DNA of 64,000 nt from Phenylobacterium deserti (GCF_003254705.1 NZ_QFYR01000003.1:372001-436000), one strand, 5' to 3'. Positions 17,451-28,611 are shown, counted from the stretch's first letter. Program-made: numbers and translations. The notes: generated by a model not told the origin, from the sequence alone.

Positions 17451-18311
17451 ATGGCCGAGCCGATCCGCATCCTTCTGCAGACGACCATCACCCCGACGGA
17501 AGACGACTGGCACATCGGTCGCTTCTCGATCTTGCGCGACTTCCTGAGCTCGCTTGATGGCGTCGAGGTGACAGCGCGCGATCGTGGGGCCGCGCCGGGG
17601 GAGACCGATCCGATTCTGGGCGCGATCGACGAGTCGAACTTCGATCAGCTCTGGCTGTTCGCCGTAGATGTCGGCGATGGGCTGAACAGCGACGAGTGCG
17701 CCGCCATCAGCCGTTTTCGCCGCAACGGACGCGGGCTGATGGTCACCCGTGACCACATGGATCTGGGCAGTTCGGTCTGCACCTTGGGCGGCGTCGGCGC
17801 GGCCCACTACTTCCACACCAAGAACCTCGACCCGGACGAGACCCGCCACGCGATCGACGATCCCTACACGACCTACATTTCCTGGCCGAACTACCACTCC
17901 GGCGCCAATGGCGACGCTCAAGTGGTAGAGGTGGTCGGCGAGCCCCACCCGCTGCTGCGACGGAACGGCCAGGTGATCACGCGCCTGCCGGCTCATCCGC
18001 ACGAGGGGGCGGTGGATGCGCCCTCCGATGATCCCAGCGCCCGGGTGATCGCCACCGGGTGCAGCAAGGTCACGGGCCGCCCCTTCAACATCGCCGTCGC
18101 CTTCGAGGCGAGCGAAGCCGGCGGAAGGGCCGTGGCGCAGAGCACCTTCCACCATTTCGCCGACTACAACCTGGACCCGGACATGGGCTGCCCCAGCTTC
18201 GTCAGCGAGCCGCCGGGCGGCAGCTTGAAGCGCGACGAGGCTGCTATGGCGGACGTGCGCGCCTACCACAGCAACCTCGCCTATTGGCTGGCTGGCCGCC
18301 TCGCTCCCTAG
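17451..18311 (+). CDS. Unknown 286-residue protein, possible ThuA/class I amidotransferase-like fold
   Basis: The protein starts MAEPIRILLQTTITPTEDDWH. It shows alternating strands and helices compatible with a flavodoxin-like or ThuA-type fold (FDQLWLFAVD, then RNGRGLMVTRDHMDLG, then EPHPLLRR). No signal peptide or membrane helix is seen. Histidines and a cysteine cluster in SSVCTLGGVGAAHYFH and again in STFHHFADYNLDPDMGCP, which could be a metal or active site. I do not recognise a specific function; the fold suggestion is weak inference. It starts about 100 nt after tRNA-Asn and shares its CTAG stop bases with the convergent aldo/keto reductase gene. Confidence 0.7.
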   Translation: MAEPIRILLQTTITPTEDDWHIGRFSILRDFLSSLDGVEVTARDRGAAPGETDPILGAIDESNFDQLWLFAVDVGDGLNSDECAAISRFRRNGRGLMVTRDHMDLGSSVCTLGGVGAAHYFHTKNLDPDETRHAIDDPYTTYISWPNYHSGANGDAQVVEVVGEPHPLLRRNGQVITRLPAHPHEGAVDAPSDDPSARVIATGCSKVTGRPFNIAVAFEASEAGGRAVAQSTFHHFADYNLDPDMGCPSFVSEPPGGSLKRDEAAMADVRAYHSNLAYWLAGRLAP

Positions 18312-19132
18312 CCGAAGGCCAGGGGATCAGGTCCCAACCGCCCGCTCGTGCTGTCGAGCTTGCGGATCGCCTGCATGTCCTCGTCGTCCAGGCTGAAGTC
18401 GAACACGTCGATGTTCTGGGCGATGCGTTCAGGGTTCACCGACTTGGGGATGACCACCAGCCCCTGATCGATGTGCCAGCGGATGATCACCTGGGCCGGC
18501 GTCTTGCCGTGCTTGGCTGCGATGGCCTCGAGCGTCTCATTCTCCAGCAGCGATCCCTGGCCAAGCGGGCTCCAGGACTCGGTGACGATCCCCATGCCCA
18601 CGTGGATGGCGCGCTGGTCCGTCTGCTGGAAACGCGGGTGTAGCTCGATCTGGTTGAGAACGGGGGACACGCCAGTCTCGGCCACGATGCGCCGCAGGTG
18701 CTCGGGCATGAAGTTGGAGACGCCGATGGACCGGGCGCGCCCCTCCTCCTGCAGGCGGATCAGGGCGCGCCAGCTGTCTAGGTACTTGCCCTGCTTCGGA
18801 GCAGGCCAGTGGATGAGGTAGAGGTCCACATAGTCCATCTCCAGGCGCTTCAGGCTGGCTTCGAACGCCCAGAGCGCCTGGTCATAGCCCTGGTCGTCGT
18901 TCCACAGCTTAGTGGTGATGAACAGGTCCTCGCGTGGCACGTCCGCGCTGCGCACGCCCTCCCCCACAGCCGCCTCGTTCCGATAGATCATGGCGGTGTC
19001 GATCGAGCGGTAACCCGCCTGGATCGCGGTGCGCACCACCTGAGCGGTGAGGTCGGCGGGCGATTGCCAGACGCCCAGCCCAAGCTGCGGGATCGTGCGC
19101 CCATCACTCAGTGCAATCGAGGAAACCGACAT
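18308..19132 (-). CDS. Aldo/keto reductase
   Basis: This 274-residue NADPH-dependent reductase has the (beta/alpha)8 fold and the complete catalytic tetrad: D45 and Y50 (in SIDTAMIYRN), K75 (TTKLW) and H108 (LIHWPAP). Family signatures IGVSNFMPEHL and IPKSVNPERI are present. It resembles 2,5-diketo-gluconate reductase-like AKR5 enzymes, which also reduce methylglyoxal. The ATG at 19132 overlaps the stop of the upstream glyoxalase gene (TGATG) and is preceded by AGGAG, so the two are coupled. Together they probably clear reactive aldehydes. Confidence 0.92.
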   Translation of the reverse strand: MSVSSIALSDGRTIPQLGLGVWQSPADLTAQVVRTAIQAGYRSIDTAMIYRNEAAVGEGVRSADVPREDLFITTKLWNDDQGYDQALWAFEASLKRLEMDYVDLYLIHWPAPKQGKYLDSWRALIRLQEEGRARSIGVSNFMPEHLRRIVAETGVSPVLNQIELHPRFQQTDQRAIHVGMGIVTESWSPLGQGSLLENETLEAIAAKHGKTPAQVIIRWHIDQGLVVIPKSVNPERIAQNIDVFDFSLDDEDMQAIRKLDSTSGRLGPDPLAFG

Positions 19133-19572
19133 CACCACACTCCTACGTTCGGCATAGAGGCCCAGGGCTCCTGCGGCGGCTGAGCGCCGTCCTTCTGCAG
19201 GAGCTCGATCGAGATGTTGTCCGGCGAGCGGATGAAAGCCATGCGCCCGTCCCGCGGGGGGCGGTTGATGATCACGCCCGCATCCTTGAGTCGCTGGCAG
19301 GTGGCGTAGATGTCATCGACCTCATAGGCCAGGTGCCCGAAGTTGCGGCCGCCCTGGTAGTCCTCGGGATCCCAGTTGTAGGTCAGCTCGACCAGGGGCG
19401 CCTTGTTCTGACGGGCTCGTTCCTCGTCACCCGGCGCGCAGAGAAAGACGAGCGTAAATCGCCCGCCGGGGTTCTCCGTCCGGGAGACCTCCGCAAGTCC
19501 GAGCTTGTTCACGTAGAAGTCGATCGACTGATCCAGGTCGCTCACCCGGACCATGGTGTGCAGGTATCTCAC
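19132..19572 (-). CDS. gloA: Lactoylglutathione lyase (glyoxalase I, VOC family)
   Basis: This 146-residue metalloenzyme converts the hemithioacetal of methylglyoxal and glutathione to S-lactoylglutathione. The four expected metal ligands are visible: H5 (MRYLHTMVRV), E62 (VELTYNW), H80 (GHLAYEV) and E123 (SIELLQ). The substrate-contact pattern NPGGRFTLVFL also fits GloA. Its stop overlaps the start of the aldo/keto reductase, making a two-gene aldehyde-detoxification operon. Confidence 0.93.
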   Translation of the reverse strand: MRYLHTMVRVSDLDQSIDFYVNKLGLAEVSRTENPGGRFTLVFLCAPGDEERARQNKAPLVELTYNWDPEDYQGGRNFGHLAYEVDDIYATCQRLKDAGVIINRPPRDGRMAFIRSPDNISIELLQKDGAQPPQEPWASMPNVGVW

Positions 19573-19726
19573 GAGCGATGGCGTCCCTTCTCTCTGGATT
19601 GATGTTCGGCAGGGCCGAACGGCGCTGCCTCAGCTCAGGGCAGGCGATGGGGCATAAACCGCCTGAAGGCCCCAACGGTCGCAATCTCATTTTGCCGTCT
19701 CGACCCTGAAAGGCGAAGATCGCCAG

Positions 19727-20293
19727 GTGATCCAGGACACCACCCCGCCTGCGAGCGAGCTGACCCACCGGCTGGCGCTGGAGGCCGACCTTCCAGAGCT
19801 TCAGGCGGTGATGGACGCCGCCATCGGCGAGCTGCAGCATGGCTTCCTTTCGCCCGAGCAGATCGAATCCAGCCGCGCGATCATGGGTCTCGACCGGCAA
19901 CTCGTGGCCGACCGCACCTACTTCGTCGTCGAGGCGCAGGGGCGGATCGCCGGCTGCGGCGGCTGGAGCCGGCGCGCCACGCTGTACGGCGGCGATCACA
20001 CGCCCGGGCGCGACGCGGCGCTTCTTGACCCTGCCCGCGAGCCGGCCCGGGTTCGGGCGATGTACACCCATCCCGACTTCGCCCGCCGCGGGGTCGGCCG
20101 GCTGATCCTGCGCCTGTGCGAACAGGCCGCCGCGGCCGAAGGATTCAGCCGGCTGGAGCTGATGGGCACGCTTTCCGGCGCACCGCTCTATGAGAGCTAT
20201 GGCTTCCAGGCGATCGAGCGGATCGTCGACGCCCGCGGCGGCGCGCCGGTGCCGCTGCTGCGCATGGGCAAGCAGATCATCCGTCACGCCTGA
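19727..20293 (+). CDS. GNAT family N-acetyltransferase
   Basis: This 188-residue protein begins with GTG, the first usable start after the divergent glyoxalase gene's promoter region. The acetyl-CoA-binding motif A appears as RRGVGRLILRLCEQ (about residues 120-133), preceded by ARVRAMYTHPDF. The C-terminal LYESYGFQAIERI is typical of the family's last strands. Substrate unknown. The 3' end overlaps the convergent ABC transporter gene by 10 nt. Confidence 0.88.
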   Translation: MIQDTTPPASELTHRLALEADLPELQAVMDAAIGELQHGFLSPEQIESSRAIMGLDRQLVADRTYFVVEAQGRIAGCGGWSRRATLYGGDHTPGRDAALLDPAREPARVRAMYTHPDFARRGVGRLILRLCEQAAAAEGFSRLELMGTLSGAPLYESYGFQAIERIVDARGGAPVPLLRMGKQIIRHA

Positions 20294-22131
20294 CGCGTCT
20301 GGCGGCGCCAGAGCGCGGCGTACTCGCCGCCCTTGGCCAGGAGCTCGGCGTGGGCGCCGCGCTCAACGATCCGTCCACGGCGCAGCACCAGGATCTGATC
20401 GGCGTCGACGATGGTCGATAGGCGGTGCGCGATGACCAGTGTCGTGCGCCCGGCCCGCGCCTTGCGAAGCGTCTCCTGGATCGCCGCCTCCGTCGGGCCA
20501 TCGAGCGCGCTGGTGGCTTCGTCGAGGATCAGCACCCGAGGATCTGCCAGCAGGGCCCGGGCGATGCCGACGCGCTGGCGCTCGCCGCCGGACAGCTTCA
20601 GCCCCCGCTCGCCCACCAGGGTTTCCATGCCGTTCGGCAGGCTGTCGATGAAGCTCCCGAGTTCGGCGGCTTCGGCTGCGGCGCGAACCTGTTCGGGCGT
20701 GGCCTGCGGCCGGGCGAAGGCGATGTTCGCTTCCAGGGTGTCGTTGAAGAGCGCCACGTCCTGCGGGACGAGGGCGACGGCGCGGCGCAGCGCGTCCTGG
20801 CGCACCTCGCGCATGTCGACCCCATCGATCAGCACTCGACCCAACTGCGGGTCCAGCAGTCGCATGGCCAGGCGTACGGCCGTTGTCTTGCCGGCTCCAG
20901 ACGGGCCGACCAACGCCACCGTGTGGCCGGGCGCGGCCTCGAAGCTGACGTCCTTGAGCCCGTTGGCGCGCGCGTCGTGCTGGAAGCTCACGTGATCGAA
21001 GGCGATGGACGCCCCCTGCCCGCTGGCCGGAGGAAGCTCGCGCGGACGCTCCGCCTCTACGATCTCCGGGCGGATTTCCGTGAGCCCGACCATCTGCTCC
21101 ATGTCGATGAAGGCCTGACGGATCTCGCGATACTGGAAGCCCAGCATCCCCAAGGGGGCATAAAGGCCGCTCAGCAGGAAGATGGCGGTGGTGATGTCGC
21201 CGATCCGCAGCTCGCCCTGGCTGACCTGCACGCCCGCGAGCACCGTAAGGGCGGCCAGACCGACGTTGAGGATCAGGGCCTGAGCGCCGTTCAGCAGGTT
21301 GAGCGAGGTGTTGGCCCGCGAGCCGGCGTCCACATACTCGGCCATCGCCTCTTCGTAGTCGCGGACCATCCTGTCCTCGGCGCCGAAGGCCTTCAAGGTC
21401 TCGTAGTTCATGAGGGCCTCGACCGAGAGCCCGGCCACGCGGCTGTCGGCGGCGTTCAGCTCGCGCCGGTGAGACAACCGCCAGTCCGTGATCCGGAAGG
21501 TGACCACGGCGTAGATCACCAGGGTGGCGAAGCTCATCAGCGCGAACCGCCAGTCGAGGCGCAGCACCATGACCGCCATGGCCAGCAGGAGCTCGACCAG
21601 CGTCGGCCCCAGGCTGAAGATGAAGGAGCGGATCAGGAAGTCGGTGGAGCGCGCTCCGCGGTCGATGATCCGCGAGAGGGTTCCGCTCTGCTTGCCCTGG
21701 TGGAAATCGAGAGAGAGGTTCAGCGCGTGGGCGAAGCTCTCCACGGCCGCCCGGGCCATGGTGGATTGCGAGACGCGGGTGAAGATCGCGTCACGCGCGT
21801 AGGGCGCGCAGGCCGACAATAGGCGCAGGGCGGCAAAGCCGACCGCCAGGCCGACGAAGCCGGCGCCCAGCACCACGCCGCCTTGCGCGACAGGCGTCAG
21901 GGTGTTGATCGCGTCGCCGAGCAGGACGGGCGCGATCACGCCAGCCAACTTGCCGATGAACACCAGGATCAGGGCCGCGCCGATCCGCAGGCGGAGCTGC
22001 GGCGCACCCGACCTCATAACTAGCCGGCTCAGGTCGGCCAGCGAACTCCAGAGGTCGAACTTGGCGTCCTTGGGCGTCGCCGAACCTCCAGGCGGGAAGC
22101 GCCGCCCGGCGTGAGCGTGCATGTAGCTCAA
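20284..22131 (-). CDS. ABC transporter ATP-binding/permease, Atm1/HMT1-like exporter
   Basis: This 615-residue half-transporter has six membrane helices (about 45-345) and a C-terminal nucleotide-binding domain. Walker A is GPSGAGKTTAVRL, the signature LSGGERQRVGIARALL and Walker B RVLILDEATSALD; the H-loop histidine lies in VIAHRLSTIVDA. The substrate-region pattern NYETLKAFGAEDRM is typical of the Atm1/heavy-metal-tolerance group, which exports glutathione-linked sulfur compounds or metal-thiol complexes. No substrate gene is adjacent. The upstream lipoprotein gene ends 12 nt before this start codon on the same strand. Confidence 0.92.
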   Translation of the reverse strand: MSYMHAHAGRRFPPGGSATPKDAKFDLWSSLADLSRLVMRSGAPQLRLRIGAALILVFIGKLAGVIAPVLLGDAINTLTPVAQGGVVLGAGFVGLAVGFAALRLLSACAPYARDAIFTRVSQSTMARAAVESFAHALNLSLDFHQGKQSGTLSRIIDRGARSTDFLIRSFIFSLGPTLVELLLAMAVMVLRLDWRFALMSFATLVIYAVVTFRITDWRLSHRRELNAADSRVAGLSVEALMNYETLKAFGAEDRMVRDYEEAMAEYVDAGSRANTSLNLLNGAQALILNVGLAALTVLAGVQVSQGELRIGDITTAIFLLSGLYAPLGMLGFQYREIRQAFIDMEQMVGLTEIRPEIVEAERPRELPPASGQGASIAFDHVSFQHDARANGLKDVSFEAAPGHTVALVGPSGAGKTTAVRLAMRLLDPQLGRVLIDGVDMREVRQDALRRAVALVPQDVALFNDTLEANIAFARPQATPEQVRAAAEAAELGSFIDSLPNGMETLVGERGLKLSGGERQRVGIARALLADPRVLILDEATSALDGPTEAAIQETLRKARAGRTTLVIAHRLSTIVDADQILVLRRGRIVERGAHAELLAKGGEYAALWRRQTRQA

Positions 22132-22142
22132 TCAGATCTCCG

Positions 22143-22889
22143 TCAGCCGGGCAGGATCGTCGACTGCACACCCCCGCCCGGGGTGAGCCAGTCCAGTTGC
22201 AGCCCGCTGGGGCTGAACTGGCTACGCAGGGGGCCTTCGGCAAGAGGCGGGGCCCGTGCAAGGTCCACCTCCAGGGTCTGGGCGACCCCGTCGCTCACCA
22301 CCTCGAACCGGCGGCGGCCGGCGGGGGTCGGCAAGGCGATGCTGTAGCGGCCCTCCTCATCGGCGCGGCCGTCGGTGGCGTGGCGGCCGTCCACGCGCAC
22401 GGCCAGCAAGGCGTTGGGCGGCGCGCGTCCGGACAGCACGGTTGCGCCCTGGCCGTCGAAGTCCACCGCCCCGATGCGCAGCCGGCTGGGTTGATCGAGC
22501 CGCTGCGCCCCGACGCCTGCGCGCAGAAGCGCCGCCTGCCCGTTTGGCGCCACGACCACATAGCCCGGCGCCTGCGTGCGACGCTCGCCCACCCGCATGG
22601 ACAGGCCGAAGATGCGCGGGCGGCCGGCGGGGGGAAGCACGATCCGCCAACGCCCTTCGGCATCGGCCTTGACCTGCAGCGCCTCGCCGGTGGGGCTTGC
22701 GAGCCGGACCTCCGCGCGAGGCGCAGCCTCCCCGGCCAGCTGCGCCTGGCCGCCTTCCAGCCGCGCCTCGGCGACCACCGGCGGCGCCAGATAGCCGCTG
22801 GCGTCCCCCTCACTCGCCCCGTCGCCTCCGCGGCACGCCGCCGTCGCAAGCAGCAGGACGAGGGCCAGATGAACTCTCGAGCGCTGCAC
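22143..22889 (-). CDS. Lipoprotein with two Ig-like (Big/transthyretin-type) repeats
   Basis: About 248 residues from a GTG start at 22889; AAGGAG lies 13 nt upstream, a long spacing. The N-terminus MQRSRVHLALVLLLATAAC is a lipoprotein signal with Cys19 as the acyl site. Two related domains follow: GQAQLAGEAAPRAEVRLA with ADAEGRWRIVLPP, and GATVLSGRAPPNALLAVRV with ADEEGRYSIALP. This gain-of-strand pattern is typical of carboxypeptidase-regulatory or Big-type sandwiches. The role is unknown; it may be structural in the envelope. It is 12 nt upstream of the ABC exporter gene, so co-transcription is likely. Confidence 0.75.
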   Translation of the reverse strand: MQRSRVHLALVLLLATAACRGGDGASEGDASGYLAPPVVAEARLEGGQAQLAGEAAPRAEVRLASPTGEALQVKADAEGRWRIVLPPAGRPRIFGLSMRVGERRTQAPGYVVVAPNGQAALLRAGVGAQRLDQPSRLRIGAVDFDGQGATVLSGRAPPNALLAVRVDGRHATDGRADEEGRYSIALPTPAGRRRFEVVSDGVAQTLEVDLARAPPLAEGPLRSQFSPSGLQLDWLTPGGGVQSTILPG

Positions 22890-22979
22890 CGGTCGGTTGA
22901 AACTCCTTGATCCTGGTGTAGCTAATCGGCCCTGCCCGCTGCGCCGGCAAGCGGCCGCGGGCGCACTGGAGCTTCCCAC

Positions 22980-23579
22980 ATGGCGCCTTCCTTCTCGCAT
23001 CTGGATTCGGTCTGCGTCTTCTGCGGCTCGTCCGATGCGACCGATCCCGCCTTCCTCAGCGCCGCGGGCGAGTTCGGGGCCGCCCTGGCGAGTGAGGGGC
23101 TGCGACTGGTCTACGGCGGGGGCGGCGTGGGACTGATGGGCGCCTGCGCCCGCGCCGCGCATGAAGCCGGAGGCGAGGTGCTGGGGATCATCCCCGAGTT
23201 CCTGGTCAGCCGCGAGCGCGCCTATGACGCCGTGGAGACGGTGGTCGTCGGCAACATGCACGAGCGCAAGATGATGATGTACGAGCGCTCCGACGCCTTC
23301 GTGATCCTGCCGGGGGGCGTCGGCACCCTGGAGGAAGTGGTCGAACTGCTCTCCTGGCGCCGGCTCGACCTGCACGCCAAACCGGTGGTCTTCTACAGCC
23401 CCGACGGCTTCTGGGAGCCGCTGTTCGCCCTGTTCCGCCACACGGTGGAGGCGAAGCTGACCCCGCCCGAGTTCATGGACTACTGGCATGCCGTCTCCCG
23501 CGTGGAGGACATCGTGCCGGCGCTTCGCGCGATGCCGGCCGCAAGCGACGAAGCGCCCTCCATCATCGACCTCGTCTAG
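22980..23579 (+). CDS. LOG family (TIGR00730) nucleotide phosphoribohydrolase
   Basis: This 199-residue Rossmann-like protein carries the family signature PGGVGTLEE (about 111-119), with the upstream LVYGGGGVGLMGACARAA motif. LOG proteins cleave nucleoside monophosphates to base and ribose 5-phosphate, releasing cytokinins in some organisms. Length and motif spacing are normal. It is divergent from the lipoprotein gene and shares CTAG stop bases with the convergent LysR gene. Confidence 0.93.
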   Translation: MAPSFSHLDSVCVFCGSSDATDPAFLSAAGEFGAALASEGLRLVYGGGGVGLMGACARAAHEAGGEVLGIIPEFLVSRERAYDAVETVVVGNMHERKMMMYERSDAFVILPGGVGTLEEVVELLSWRRLDLHAKPVVFYSPDGFWEPLFALFRHTVEAKLTPPEFMDYWHAVSRVEDIVPALRAMPAASDEAPSIIDLV

Positions 23580-24508
23580 ACCGCCGTCTCGGCGAGCGGC
23601 GCGTAGCGTGCGATCGCCGGATCTTCGGCCACGCAGGCAACAAGCCAATCCCGGAATTCGGCGATCTTGCGGGTGCGCCGGCGCTCCTTCGGGTAGGCCA
23701 GCCAGTAGCCGCCACGGAAGGTGACGCAGGTTTCGAAGGGCTGCACCAGACGTCCGGCGGCCAGCTCGCGGGCGAACAGGATGGGCGATCCCAGCGCGAC
23801 ACCGCCGTCAGCCAAGGCGGCGGCCACCTCCAGCGCCTGGAAGTCGGCCTGCATCACGAGGCGCGCTTCGGTCTCGGGCGGCGGCACGCCGGCGGCCTTG
23901 AACCAGGCGTTCCATTCCACCGCTTCGCCGATGCGGGTGGCTTCCAGCAGCACCTCAGGCGCGGGCGCCCCGCTGAGCTGGGCTGCGACCTCGGGCGTGC
24001 ATAGGGGGGTCAGGATGGATGGGAACAGGCGGATGCTCTCCAGCCCGTCCCACTCACCAGAGCCGAGACGCAGAGCGACGTCGGCCTCACCGCGAACGAG
24101 GTCCAGGGTCTTCACCGCGGTGTCGAGCCGGACGGCGATGTCCGGGTGCTTGAGCTGGAAAGCGCCCAGGCGCGGGGCCAGCCACTGGGTCGCGAGGGTG
24201 GCGACGCTGGTCACCGCGAGGACGCCGCCGGTGGAGGTGCTGAGGTCCTCGAGGGCGGTGCGCAGGACGCTCATCGCCTCGGAGGCCGCGCGGGCCAGCC
24301 GCTCGCCGGCGGGCGTGAGCGCCACCTCCCGGGGCAAGCGGCGGAACAGGTGCTGATCGAGCCGCTTCTCCAGCGCCTTCACCTGCCAGCTGACGGCGGC
24401 CTGGGTCATGCCGAGCTCCTGCGCGGCGCGGGTGAAGCTGCCCAGACGGGCGGCGGCTTCGAACACCCGGATGGCGCTCAGCGGAATGGCGGACAACAGC
24501 CCCGACAT
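23576..24508 (-). CDS. LysR family transcriptional regulator (GcvA-like)
   Basis: This 310-residue protein has an N-terminal winged HTH (about 8-68: AIRVFEAAARLGSFTRAAQELGMTQAAVS) and a periplasmic-binding-like effector domain (about 95-300). The LTPAGERLARAA link and the FRRLPREVAL segment match the GcvA subgroup. Target and effector are unknown. LysR genes often control a divergent neighbour; here the divergent neighbour is the 47-codon ORF at 24603, with 94 nt between starts. Confidence 0.93.
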   Translation of the reverse strand: MSGLLSAIPLSAIRVFEAAARLGSFTRAAQELGMTQAAVSWQVKALEKRLDQHLFRRLPREVALTPAGERLARAASEAMSVLRTALEDLSTSTGGVLAVTSVATLATQWLAPRLGAFQLKHPDIAVRLDTAVKTLDLVRGEADVALRLGSGEWDGLESIRLFPSILTPLCTPEVAAQLSGAPAPEVLLEATRIGEAVEWNAWFKAAGVPPPETEARLVMQADFQALEVAAALADGGVALGSPILFARELAAGRLVQPFETCVTFRGGYWLAYPKERRRTRKIAEFRDWLVACVAEDPAIARYAPLAETAV

Positions 24509-24602
24509 AAGTGCAGCTTATCCATCCAGCAGGAGAACACGTTTGAGCGATCGTCGGTATGCGGCGAAACCCTCTAGCAGAAGCTTAGCACGGGAGCTCG
24601 CG

Positions 24603-24742
24603 ATGGAAGAGCCGCACCGGATCGATTCAAATCCGCCTTATGGCTGGGTGCTGGTGGCGGGCGCCGCATGGCGGATGCTGGCGCGCTGGCTGGACGCGCG
24701 CCGGGCGGCGCGCACCAAGCCCGGACGCTGGATGGCGTTCCG

Positions 24743-24746
<4 letters not shown>
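24603..24746 (+). CDS. Hypothetical 47-residue basic protein
   Basis: The frame from the ATG at 24603 encodes [20 protein letters not shown], then a short hydrophobic-to-basic helix [24 protein letters not shown] lies a normal distance upstream. The stop shares CTAG with the convergent nadE gene, an arrangement repeated elsewhere in this window by well-supported genes. I do not recognise a family. It could be a small regulatory or membrane-associated peptide. Confidence 0.5.
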
Positions 24747-26791
<2,045 letters not shown>

Positions 26792-26956
26792 AGGGCTCAT
26801 GTAGCGTGGCCGGGGCTTGGGAGCAAAAGCCAACGGTCCGAACGCGGGGGTGTTCCGACATGATGAGCCGCCGCTCGCCCGGTCGGGCGAGACGGTCGGC
26901 AGGCGCAGAGAGCTGAAAAGGTGATGTGGACGCCAGGGCGAGAGCGCGCACCAGCT

Positions 26957-27508
26957 TCAGGCTGGCGCAGCCCGCTCCGCCCGCTGCGGCCGCGCCAACG
27001 GCTTCAGCTTGGAAGGCGCCGCCGAGTGGAAGCGGCTCAGGAAGTGAGTGACCTGGGTCTCGACCGGCGTGGCGAGGAAGCTCTTTGGATCGGCCGCAGC
27101 GGCGTTCTCCAACTCCTGCTCCAGGTGCTCGCAAAGAAGCTCTTCGGCGCAATCGTCTTCGCCCGCCAGATCGACGTCCAGCGGCTCGCTTTCTCGCCAG
27201 GCCAGGGCCCGAAGCTGGTCGGCCAGCAGGCGCTTGCGGGCGTCCACCGCCTGGGGATCCACCTCCCCGCTCTCCCGCGCCTGACGCTGGGCGCGCGCCG
27301 CGTCGCGCTCCAGCCTCTGCTCGAGCGCGATAGCCTGGCGCAAGGAGCGTCCAACCGTGTGGAAGGCGCGGGCGAGATCGGCCGCCTCGGCGGCGTCGTC
27401 CGCCGCCAGGGCGCGATCAGCCAGGTTCTCAGCCAGCCGCGCAGCACGTTCCGCGAAGGCGGCGAGCAGCCGGCCGTGGCGTTCGGTCATGGCGAGGTTC
27501 GCGGACAT
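26957..27508 (-). CDS. Hypothetical alanine/glutamate-rich helical protein
   Basis: About 183 residues from the ATG at 27508 (MSANLAMTERHGRLLAAFAE); a further start at 27490 is possible. The sequence is almost entirely helix-forming, alternating charged and alanine residues (AERAARLAENLADRALAADD, then LEQRLERDAARAQRQARES), and suggests a coiled coil. No signal peptide or membrane helix is seen. The basic C-terminus (KLKPLARPQRAERAAPA) might bind nucleic acid, which is speculative. It is divergent from the DoxX gene. Confidence 0.7.
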   Translation of the reverse strand: MSANLAMTERHGRLLAAFAERAARLAENLADRALAADDAAEAADLARAFHTVGRSLRQAIALEQRLERDAARAQRQARESGEVDPQAVDARKRLLADQLRALAWRESEPLDVDLAGEDDCAEELLCEHLEQELENAAAADPKSFLATPVETQVTHFLSRFHSAAPSKLKPLARPQRAERAAPA

Positions 27509-27636
27509 GAACACAACAAGAACATGGCTGCGGAAGATGGGCAATTTTTTCAGACCCCGATCCCGCCGCAGAACCCGGAACATTGTTATCTCTGACCGCG
27601 TGTGTTCAGCTGAAGCTCCAGAACGGGAGGCCGGCT

Positions 27637-28050
27637 ATGGCGATCGCAACCACCCTCAACGAATGGCGCCCCCAGATGCTGAGCATCCTGCGGATCATGA
27701 CCGGCCTGCTGTTCCTGGAGCACGGGACGCAGAAGCTGCTCGGCTTTCCGCCGGGCGGCCAGGGCGGCGCGGAGCCGTTCAGCCTGATCTGGTGGTCGGG
27801 GCCGATCGAGCTGGTCGCCGGCGCGCTGATCACGTTGGGCCTGCTGACCCGCGCGGCGGCGTTCCTCGCCTCGGGCATGTGCGCGTTCGCCTACTTCATC
27901 GCCCACGCGCCGCAGGACCCCTTCCCCGTGAACAATTCCGGCGATGGGGCGATCCTCTACTGCTTCGTGTTCCTCTACCTGGTGTTCGCGGGCCCTGGCC
28001 CCTGGAGCCTCGATGCGCTGAGAGGGCGGCCTCGCCGAACGGCGGGCTAA
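27637..28050 (+). CDS. DoxX family membrane protein
   Basis: This 137-residue protein has four membrane helices. It carries the DoxX signature FLEHGTQKLLGFPPGG after the first helix and ends with a short basic tail. The start at 27637 is preceded by GGGAGG. DoxX proteins are small integral membrane proteins linked in some bacteria to oxidative stress or quinone chemistry, but most have no proven activity. The next gene starts 132 nt downstream on the same strand. Confidence 0.88.
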   Translation: MAIATTLNEWRPQMLSILRIMTGLLFLEHGTQKLLGFPPGGQGGAEPFSLIWWSGPIELVAGALITLGLLTRAAAFLASGMCAFAYFIAHAPQDPFPVNNSGDGAILYCFVFLYLVFAGPGPWSLDALRGRPRRTAG

Positions 28051-28182
28051 CCGGATCGGAACCCACACCGTAGGCCAGAGTTTCGACGTGGCGCGTCACC
28101 CGCCAAGGGTATGGGCGGCGCGTCGTTGCGGCCTGCGGCGACTGCCGGGCGGTCGGACTCGTGGGTTGAGGAGGGACATGGG

Positions 28183-28611
28183 TTGCGAGCGATCTTGAGC
28201 CAGAGGGCCACAACAGGGCTCCACCTTCTCTACGTGGTGCTGGTCTCCTGCGCGGCGCCCCTGTTTCTGGGCGGGCTGCTGAGCGACATCGCCTATGCGC
28301 GCACTTACGAGATCCAGTGGCTGAACTTCGCAGACTGGCTGATCGCCGGCGCCATGGTGTTCACCGGCGTGGCGTTGGCCTGGTCCTTGGTGGAGGTCGT
28401 GCTGGACCGCGGGCGCAGCCGCGCCGGCCTGATCGGCCTCGGCATCCTGGTCGCAACCTTCTTGGTCGGGCTGCTGAACTCCCTCACCCACGCCCGTGAC
28501 GCCTGGGGCACGATGCCCGCTGGGCTGATCCTGTCGCTTGTCACCACTGCGCTGGCGATCGCGGCGATCTGGTTCGCCGTAGCACAGGCCCGCACGGGAG
28601 CGGTGCAATGA
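28183..28611 (+). CDS. DUF2231 family four-helix membrane protein
   Basis: This 142-residue protein starts from TTG. The exact ribosome site AGGAGG sits 8 nt before it, and the only nearby ATG (out of frame) stops after six codons. Four hydrophobic helices are visible (LLYVVLVSCAAPLFLGGLL, then DWLIAGAMVFTGVALAW, then LIGLGILVATFLVGLL, then LSLVTTALAIAAIWFAV). The segment SDIAYARTYEIQWLNFADWL is characteristic of DUF2231. It overlaps the sorbosone dehydrogenase-like gene by 4 nt (ATGA), and this pairing recurs in other proteobacteria. It may anchor or supply electrons to that enzyme, which is inference. Confidence 0.82.
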   Translation: MRAILSQRATTGLHLLYVVLVSCAAPLFLGGLLSDIAYARTYEIQWLNFADWLIAGAMVFTGVALAWSLVEVVLDRGRSRAGLIGLGILVATFLVGLLNSLTHARDAWGTMPAGLILSLVTTALAIAAIWFAVAQARTGAVQ

